A DNA stretch of 49,990 nucleotides from Oscillospiraceae bacterium (GTDB lineage Bacteria > Bacillota > Clostridia > Oscillospirales > Acutalibacteraceae), in the NCBI GenBank assembly GCA_015065845.1, contig SVPQ01000018.1, forward strand, positions 1 to 49,990, written 5' to 3'. Numbering within the stretch: position 1 is the stretch's first letter; each line of letters starts with the position of its first letter. Positions 41,963 through 48,300 of the stretch are shown piece by piece. A program made the position numbers and the translations under genes. The notes beneath the pieces are model-generated. The model saw nothing but the letters and a program-made list of their open reading frames with translations. It searched no databases and was not told where the DNA came from.

Positions 41963-42463
41963 AGGTTTTAGGTTTTAGGTGTTAGGGGTTGGGTTTTAGG
42001 GGTTAGGGGTTAGGGATATTTAACTTTTTTATAATTGAATTAAGCATTTTTCCAATTTCTGAAATCAAGAAAAAAACATCTTCTAAATCATCTTTTTTTA
42101 AATAATTTAACATAACACATATTTGTAATTGAGTTTGAAGTTCATATTGAGAACCACGCGCAATTTCCAAAAATCTTTTATATTCACTACGCGAACTTCT
42201 TCCAGAACCTTCTGCTATGTTTGATGGAATTGAAATAGCAGCGCGTCTCATTTGGTCGGATAACACATAATTTTCCTTTTTAGGAAGTTCTTCAACAAGT
42301 ATATATACCTGTCTTACTAACTCCATAGATTTTTGCCAGACAAGCAAATCTTGATACATCTACACCACTCCAACCATTTTTTACGATTATATCATTTATT
42401 TACAAAATGTTCAACCCCTAACCCCAACCCCTAAAACCTAAAACCTATCACCTAACACCTAAC
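41963..42463. mobile_element. Heptad-array element C carrying an S23-family gene
   Basis: 501 bp between the HPr-kinase-like gene and the short peptides. Left array: seven units, AGGTTTT grading to AGGGGTT (41963-42015). Right array inverted: AACCCCT grading to AAAACCT, AACACCT (42413-42463), with one 6-nt unit. The S23 gene is enclosed, and its stop codon and last residues (N-I-P-N-P) are supplied by the left array. Both arrays grade in the same way from the outside inward when one is inverted, as terminal inverted repeats should. Confidence 0.72.
42003..42359 (-). CDS. Four-helix-bundle protein, S23/IVP family (copy C)
   Basis: 118 residues from ATG 42359 with GGAGTGG upstream. Canonical S23 features: 'YQDLLVWQKSMELVRQVYIL', 'LSDQMRRAAISIPSNIAEGS', 'FLEIARGSQYELQTQLQICV', 'FFLISEIGKMLNSIIKKL'. 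This is the subgroup related to rRNA intervening-sequence proteins and differs from copies A and B (N-I-A-E-G in place of N-I-S-E-A). It lies between inverted heptad arrays. A nucleic-acid-binding role is likely from the family; no partner enzyme is present. Confidence 0.9.
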   Translation of the reverse strand: MYQDLLVWQKSMELVRQVYILVEELPKKENYVLSDQMRRAAISIPSNIAEGSGRSSRSEYKRFLEIARGSQYELQTQLQICVMLNYLKKDDLEDVFFLISEIGKMLNSIIKKLNIPNP

Positions 42464-42472
42464 ATAGAAAAA

Positions 42473-42498
42473 AACCTGCTACACGAATGTAGCAGGTT
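42473..42498 (-). terminator. Terminator after the short peptide genes
   Basis: AACCTGCTACA / TGTAGCAGGTT with a CGAA loop, followed on the minus strand by TTTTTTTCTATG. Strong intrinsic terminator about 35 bp past the shorter peptide gene and ten bases outside element C. Confidence 0.85.
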
Positions 42499-42531
42499 AT
42501 AAAGGGTTTTGTTAACACCCTACTTCTCTAA

Positions 42532-42645
42532 TCAATACCATGCGCCGAATTCAGCATCTGGACCGTCAGCTTGAATGGAGATAGTAAGAACATCAACGAT
42601 TTCGAACTCAGTAATTTCGAGTTCCGGTTTTGTGTAATTAACCAT
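42532..42645 (-). CDS. Short peptide 1, RiPP-precursor-like (37 aa)
   Basis: 37 codons from ATG 42645, with AAAGGAG 9 nt upstream, to TGA. It reads MVNYTKPELEITEF..., continues 'IVDVLTISIQADGPDAEFGA' and ends Trp-Tyr. The leader motif Y-x-x-P-x-L is the one recognised by PqqD-type elements in lasso-peptide precursors, and peptide 2 repeats it with D-V-L-T at the same distance. The C-terminal part is acidic with an aromatic end. No Cys, so not a lanthipeptide or sactipeptide. If lasso-like, a core could begin after D-V-L-T-I with an Asp acceptor; no cyclase is present. Confidence 0.65.
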   Translation of the reverse strand: MVNYTKPELEITEFEIVDVLTISIQADGPDAEFGAWY

Positions 42646-42675
42646 GAGTTATTTCTCCTTTCAATTATATATCTA

Positions 42676-42834
42676 TCACAGAATATCATCAAAATCGATG
42701 TACCCGTCGCCACCTGTACCGCCAATATTGACGCTACCTGATGGTCTTGTTGTAACAACTGAAGAGTTAGTTAAAACATCGTGTATATCAAATTCTAAAA
42801 TTTGTAATTCTGGTGAAATATATTTATTATTCAT
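42676..42834 (-). CDS. Short peptide 2, RiPP-precursor-like (52 aa)
   Basis: 52 codons from ATG 42834 to TGA. It begins MNNKYISPELQILEFDIHDV, then L-T-N-S-S, and the second half is Gly/Ser/Asp-rich ('PSGSVNIGGTGGDGYIDFDD'). The leader aligns with peptide 1 position by position (Y, P-E-L, E-F, D-V-L-T) while the cores differ, as in RiPP precursor families. It has no clear ribosome binding site and starts two bases after the stop of the secreted protein gene, so translational coupling is likely. About 30 bp separate it from peptide 1. Confidence 0.62.
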   Translation of the reverse strand: MNNKYISPELQILEFDIHDVLTNSSVVTTRPSGSVNIGGTGGDGYIDFDDIL

Positions 42835-42836
42835 AA

Positions 42837-44024
42837 TTATTTTGCAGACATACCATTTGCAACACCAGCTGCATAAGCCTGAGCACCTGTTGTTTCAATT
42901 GGAGCATTTGAAGCATAGATTGTCTGTTCATCAATAATAATGTATGCGTTTGCGTAGAGTGTTTCAGTATTATCATATTGATAATTACCAACTACTGCGC
43001 GGAAGAAATAACCGCCTGTTGTGAAGTCGTAAATTGTCCAAGCAGGAGCAGGAGTACAATTTTCGCCACCAACTGTTGGGTTAGTGTTACTCTTTGAGTA
43101 AACAACACCCATTTCTGAGATGTCAGCGATTTCTGTCTGAGAACCATCAACAAGGTTAAGTGTGTAGTTTTTGATGTTACCACGGAAAGCAACTCTCATC
43201 TTACCAGCATCTTTATCTTGCCACTGAACCTGAGTTGTAATGTTTTCAACTGTGATTGGGTCACCAGCTGGAGGAGGTGTTACGCCACCTTCGTATTCGA
43301 AAGAAACATTAAGGTTTTTAGCTTCATTTACAGCAAGAACAGAGAAAGGAACATTTTCGCTGTCGATATTGATGATAACCTTATCATAGTTGTTATCAAA
43401 GAAGAACATCTGGCTAAGGCTTGAAATATCCTGTGTTGCCATAAAGCGCATTCTGATAATTTCCTGATACTCACCTTTTGTGTTAACAAGAAGTGTCTGG
43501 TCATCTGTCTTTGTAGCATAAACAACTTTTACACCCTGTGTTGAAGCATTTGAATGAGCAGGCATTGTATCTGGGTTCCAAGGAGTAATAGATTTTGTAC
43601 CCATACCCCATTGGAGATAGTAACAATAACCTTCGTTAGCATCATCGATTTCAGCAAGTTCAGGATCATCAATTGGTTCAACTTTATCAGTTAAAGCAAA
43701 GTTTGACATCCAAACACCAGCATTAGCAGATGAAGGGTCTTTAAAGTTTGTTGCTGTTGAATTCTGACGACCATGTTTTACATAATCAGAATTGTAGTTT
43801 ACATAAAATTGCATTGCCTGAACATAAGCATCAACTTTAAGTGAAACAAAAACATCAATAACACTACCGTTTGTAGCTGAAGTGATGGCATTACCATCTA
43901 CATCTTTAAACGAGAGTTTAAGAGATGCATTTTCAAGATCGGCTGCAGATGCAGGAAGCACACTAGATGCAACAAGCATTGTAAGTGCTAATACAACTGC
44001 AAGAACCTTTGAAATTTTTTTCAT
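42837..44024 (-). CDS. Secreted protein with cohesin-like N-terminal domain
   Basis: About 395 residues from ATG 44024 (GGAGG upstream; a GTG at 44039 overlaps that site). Signal peptide 'MKKISKVLAVVLALTMLVAS' with A-S-A cleavage. Residues 35-210 resemble a cohesin-type jelly roll ('VIDVFVSLKVDAYVQAMQFY', 'VNYNSDYV'), followed by a Pro-rich linker (T-P-P-P-A-G) and a second beta domain rich in aromatic residues. The end 'AGVANGMSAK' lacks a dockerin or sortase signal. The cohesin assignment is by pattern only. It precedes the two short peptides and follows a dockerin protein. Confidence 0.65.
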   Translation of the reverse strand: MKKISKVLAVVLALTMLVASSVLPASAADLENASLKLSFKDVDGNAITSATNGSVIDVFVSLKVDAYVQAMQFYVNYNSDYVKHGRQNSTATNFKDPSSANAGVWMSNFALTDKVEPIDDPELAEIDDANEGYCYYLQWGMGTKSITPWNPDTMPAHSNASTQGVKVVYATKTDDQTLLVNTKGEYQEIIRMRFMATQDISSLSQMFFFDNNYDKVIINIDSENVPFSVLAVNEAKNLNVSFEYEGGVTPPPAGDPITVENITTQVQWQDKDAGKMRVAFRGNIKNYTLNLVDGSQTEIADISEMGVVYSKSNTNPTVGGENCTPAPAWTIYDFTTGGYFFRAVVGNYQYDNTETLYANAYIIIDEQTIYASNAPIETTGAQAYAAGVANGMSAK

Positions 44025-44063
44025 CAAAAATTCCTCCACATATTTTTATTCAATAACCATTTC

Positions 44064-45086
44064 TTAAGCTCTCACATTATCAGCTAACATAAGAACAGCA
44101 GAAACATGTTTATTTAATGCGTTAAGGTCGTTAACGTTTACATCAACACCAGAGCCGATTTCAGCAACATCAGATGCGAAAAGAACAACTGGGTCAACGA
44201 TTGTTGCAGTAGCACTAACGTGTTTTGACAATACCAAAGTATCATTAACATCGACAGCACTATCGTTATTTAAATCACCAAAGATAACTAATGTATAAGA
44301 TTTAACAAGAGTACCTTTTGAACTATCTGTATAAAGATTGAGCTTAGCACCAGTACCATTTGTATAACCAGCTGCATTAGCTACCATTTCAATATAACCT
44401 GTTGTTGAGAAATATGTTGCTGGGTTAGCTTTTGCCGGAACACCGTAAACATATCCACGAGCTTCGTCAACGAAACCACCATTTGTACCTGTTAATGTTG
44501 CAGTTGCTGGTGGAGTTGGTTCGTCTTCTGTAACTTCATAAATAAGTTCGCCACTAACAGTAGTAGTCTGACCTACAACGAAGTCTGAAACATTAACTGT
44601 ACCGCCAGTACAACGAGAAGCAACGAGTGAACCGTTAGGGTTGTCAGCAGTTTTTGCTGATTTTTCAATAGCAACAGCACCGTTTGCATTGCTTGTTGTG
44701 TAAGTAACAGTAGCAATTACAGCATTGTTACAGTTAAGAGCCTGAACTGTTGCAGCTGTGTCAGGAACCATAAGAACGAGACCTGAATTTGCTTTGTCAT
44801 AAAGAGCTCCTGCGTAGTAACCAGGGCCTATTGCTACTTCGTCAACAGTAGTAACACCCTCTAACTTGAATGAAACAGGACCAACCGGGTAGTTTGTTGA
44901 AAGAATAACATCTACTTTGTATTGGTTGCCACCAAGAGAAACAGGTGTACCGAGTGACCAACTTTGAGTAAATGATGCGTCATCTTCGTAACTTGTAGCG
45001 CCTGCAGCGAAAGCAGAAATGCTAAGAACGCTGAGAACCATTACAACAGCAAGAAGCGCACCAAGAACTTTTCTTGATTTAGACAT
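44064..45086 (-). CDS. Secreted dockerin protein
   Basis: 340 residues. Signal peptide 'SRKVLGALLAVVMVLSVLSI' (A-F-A), a cohesin/immunoglobulin-like beta domain ('NQYKVDVILSTNYPVGPVSF', 'VIATVTYTTSNANGAVAIEK'), a T-P-P-A linker, a small middle domain, and a C-terminal dockerin with calcium loops 'GDLNNDSAVDVNDTLVLSKH' and 'GSGVDVNVNDLNALNKHVSA'. Dockerins dock to cohesins on scaffoldins. A beta domain plus dockerin suggests an adaptor role. AAGGAGG precedes its ATG and a promoter lies at 45165-45193. Confidence 0.82.
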   Translation of the reverse strand: MSKSRKVLGALLAVVMVLSVLSISAFAAGATSYEDDASFTQSWSLGTPVSLGGNQYKVDVILSTNYPVGPVSFKLEGVTTVDEVAIGPGYYAGALYDKANSGLVLMVPDTAATVQALNCNNAVIATVTYTTSNANGAVAIEKSAKTADNPNGSLVASRCTGGTVNVSDFVVGQTTTVSGELIYEVTEDEPTPPATATLTGTNGGFVDEARGYVYGVPAKANPATYFSTTGYIEMVANAAGYTNGTGAKLNLYTDSSKGTLVKSYTLVIFGDLNNDSAVDVNDTLVLSKHVSATATIVDPVVLFASDVAEIGSGVDVNVNDLNALNKHVSAVLMLADNVRA

Positions 45087-45164
45087 TGGTTTTGCCTCCT
45101 TAAAGACTATTTAATTCTCTTTCCTGAAGATATTTTTACTAAAATACCTCAATAACATTCTTCT

Positions 45165-45193
45165 ATTTTAATATAAATTCTCTGAAATTGCAA
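45165..45193 (-). promoter_or_regulatory. Promoter of the dockerin-cohesin-peptide unit
   Basis: On the minus strand TTGCAA (45188-45193), 17-nt spacer, TAAAAT (45165-45170), about 80 bp upstream of the dockerin gene. It would transcribe 45086 down to the terminator at 42473, including both short peptides. Confidence 0.5.
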
Positions 45194-45255
45194 TAGCAAA
45201 TCATCAAAATTTATAAAAATTACAGAAAAATGTTTTGTTAAAAATATACAAAGAA

Positions 45256-45284
45256 TTTGCCCCACCCCAACTGAGTGGGGCAAA
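45256..45284 (-). terminator. Terminator after the giant dockerin protein
   Basis: TTTGCCCCAC / GTGGGGCAAA, a perfect 10-bp GC-rich stem with a 9-nt loop about 27 bp past the stop; on the minus strand followed by TTCTTTG and an AT-rich stretch. Confidence 0.75.
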
Positions 45285-45310
45285 CCTTTAAAATGATTTA
45301 ACTTTAATTA

Positions 45311-48300
45311 TCAGTGAGTTTCTTTTGCAAGGTTAGCAACTGCCAAGAGGTCAAGGTCATTGATTTCAGTATCAGTTGCAAGGTTACCTGCTAAGTTATA
45401 AACGCCGTTAATCTGAGTCAAGTTATTTGAAGCAAGTTCAATTACCATACAGTCAAGAACGTCGATTACACCGTCACCTGTTACATCGCCTTCAACAATA
45501 ACTTTAATTGTTGAAAGTGGGATTTTAATACCAGATTGTGTTGTGTAGATTGTGATAGTAGCACCTGTACCAACGAATTTATCGTTGCCGTTTTCAAGTG
45601 TGTAGTTATCATCAAGAGAAATTCTTACTTCTGTATCTGTAGCACCATTTGCTGTTGTAGAACCAAACTTAGCTTTAACTTCTGAAAGAAGTTCTTTTGC
45701 AGAAAGTTTTGTTGTTTTAACTGTTTCTGTGATTGCTACATCATTTTCGTCAACTTCACCAGTTGGAACTTGTGAAGGTGTAACTGTGTTGCCACCGTAG
45801 TTAGCGCCTTTAAATACCATCTTAGAAAGAGCTACTTTAAGAGCATCTGCAGCATCGTCAACTTCTTCCTGGTCGCCCTTATCGTAAGAATGAGCATTTA
45901 CTGCTTTTGCTGAGTTCGGGAAGATGTCAGTTTTTACACCGCTTGTATTTGTTGCTGTGTAACCCAAAGCAGCGAGAACTGCACCGATTTCAGCATTTGA
46001 GTTATCGTAAAGAGCTGGGTTCCAGAAGATTGCATTAGCCTGAGATATAAGTTCTTCAAGTTCACTGTAATCTGCTTCCTGAGCAGCTGTTCTTAAGTTG
46101 TTACGAGCAACCTGAAGAGCATACTTAGCAGCGAAGATTACATCCTGTGAATCACTTGTCATAGCAGCTTCTGCTTTTGTGAATGCATCTGAGTAAGCAT
46201 TCCAGCTACGAGTTGAGTAGCCTGCATTATTAGTTGTACCAATTTCTGCTCTAGCTGACTCAATTTCTTTTGAAAGGTAAGATGTTATAGGTTTGTCGCT
46301 ACGAAGAATAAGTCTCTGAGACATTCTTGTAACAAGGTTAGACATCTGAGCAACGTCAAGAGTAGTTAAACCACCGAATTCTCTTGCAACATTTGAGAAG
46401 TTTTCTTTAGCTTGTGCTAATTCTTCTTCGTTAAGGTCTTTAAGAACACCTAAAATGTAGCCTTCGTACTGGTCACCAGCAATAGCTGATTTAAGTTTAT
46501 AAACAGGCATTGAAGAATATTCAAATTTCTGTGTCTGAAGACCTGCTGAGTATTCTTCATAGAGGTTAATAGCTCTGTTTGCACTGTTTTTAGCATCCTG
46601 ATAACGATGCCATCTGTAAAGCATATAAGTTCTGTAGTCTTTGCCACCAAAGCCTTCTTCAACTGAATTGAGAGTAGCTTTAAGGTTTACAATACCTGCA
46701 GCAGTTGTGTCACCGCCATCATTAGGGTCAACCTTGTATTGTTCGAGTGTTGCAATTTTATTTTCGAGGTCTGCTTTTAAACCTGCAAAGTCTAAGTTGA
46801 TATTACCACTCCAGAGTGGGTTATAAGCTGAAGCCATTGCGTTTGCAAGAGATACTAAGTAGTCTGTATATGCACCAGCATTTGTGTAGTCACCAGGTAA
46901 GCGGTTAATATCAATCTGTTCGTTCAAGTATTCTTCAAGTTCAGCCTTGAGAGTACCATTATAAAGAATGATTGAAGTTGTTTTGTTATCTTTCCAACCA
47001 ACAACTGTTTCATCACTCCAAAGATACTGTTTGTATGTGTAATAGAACTGGTGAGTGAAGTTATAAACAGCACCATTGCCAAGTGAAGCTACATTAAATG
47101 CACCTTCATTGAATGTGAATGGATTGTAATACCATGTTGTTTCTTTATCTTGTTTCTGTGATTTACCAGTCATTGTGAAAGCGCCCTGTGTTGCAGTACC
47201 GGTGTTTTTGAATTCAATTGTTTTTGAACTGTTTGCACCATTGTACCAACGAGCAACACCTTCTTGCTTTGCAATGAATGCTTTGATATCATCAACAACT
47301 GTTTCAGATGAAATATCAAATGCAATTGCTGTAGGCATTTCTACATTGTGACCGTCTGTATCGTTATAGTGAGTATTCTTTGCAAGATAGTTGAAATATA
47401 CATAGTAAGATTTTGTGTAAGTTCTGCCGTTATCCATAAGCTGACCATCTTCATTATAAACCTGGTAAGCAATGTCTATACGGTCTGCGAGACCTTCAGC
47501 AGGAGCAGAACCTTTAATAATAACTGATTTTGTCTGACCTTTTGTCAACTGGCCTTCAAAGCCACCGCCAAATGCCAAGCCCTGTGCAGAAGAAATACCT
47601 GTAATATTATAAGTATATTGTTCATCCTGTGCACGAGCACCATTCTTCATATAACCACGCCATAAACCGCGTGAACCGTTACTGAGAGTGAATGTATGGT
47701 CAATAGTACCATTATTTGAGTTAACAACTCTGTCGATATCGAGGTTAGGAGTACGGATAGCCTGTTCTGAACCCCAGTCATCAACAAATACAGCAACTAC
47801 AGGAAGAGCACTTCTTAAAAGAGCTACTTTTCTTGAGTTAAGACCTGTAAGAAGGTTGTAAATAGTTGTTTTAAGGTTTCCTTGTTGAAGTGCATTGTTA
47901 ATTGGTTCTGCAACTTCGTTGTTAACTACTAAGAGTGATTTACCAAATAATGCATTGATAAGTCTGTTAACAAGATTGAAAATCTGAACAGCAACATTAG
48001 GAGCACCGAGAAGGTTGTCGCTTCTGCCGTTTCTGCCGAATACACCAAGAAGAACTTCAAGGTCAAGGTCATCAATTACATCGATGAGTTTATCAAATAC
48101 CATTTTAACATCGAGTGCATAAGCATCTGATGAAACACCAACAAGAAGACCAAGTGGGAGAAGTGAGTTAAGTGCTTTTGAAAGAATGTTGAATGCACTG
48201 TTGTTACCAGCGTAGTTGTTAGCAACTGTTACAGTATCATTCTGTGGGTTGTAAGAAGTTACGCAACGAACTGAACCAAGTGTTGCAGGTTCGAGACCAT

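Noticed and set aside
41963-42463. Telomere-like TTAGGG/CCCTAA text
   Set aside because: The unit is 7 nt and degenerate (AGGTTTT to AGGGGTT), inverted around an S23 gene, in the middle of a bacterial operon; it is an element C array, not a telomere.
16658-42463. Insertion sequences
   Set aside because: I saw no transposase, integrase or reverse transcriptase reading frame in or near the heptad-array elements, and no clear target duplications.
39116-42834. A complete lasso peptide cluster
   Set aside because: Leader motif, PqqD, kinase and nucleotidyltransferase fit, but no cyclase or B2 protease gene is in the window, and peptide 2 has no suitable Asp/Glu ring acceptor 7-9 residues into a likely core.
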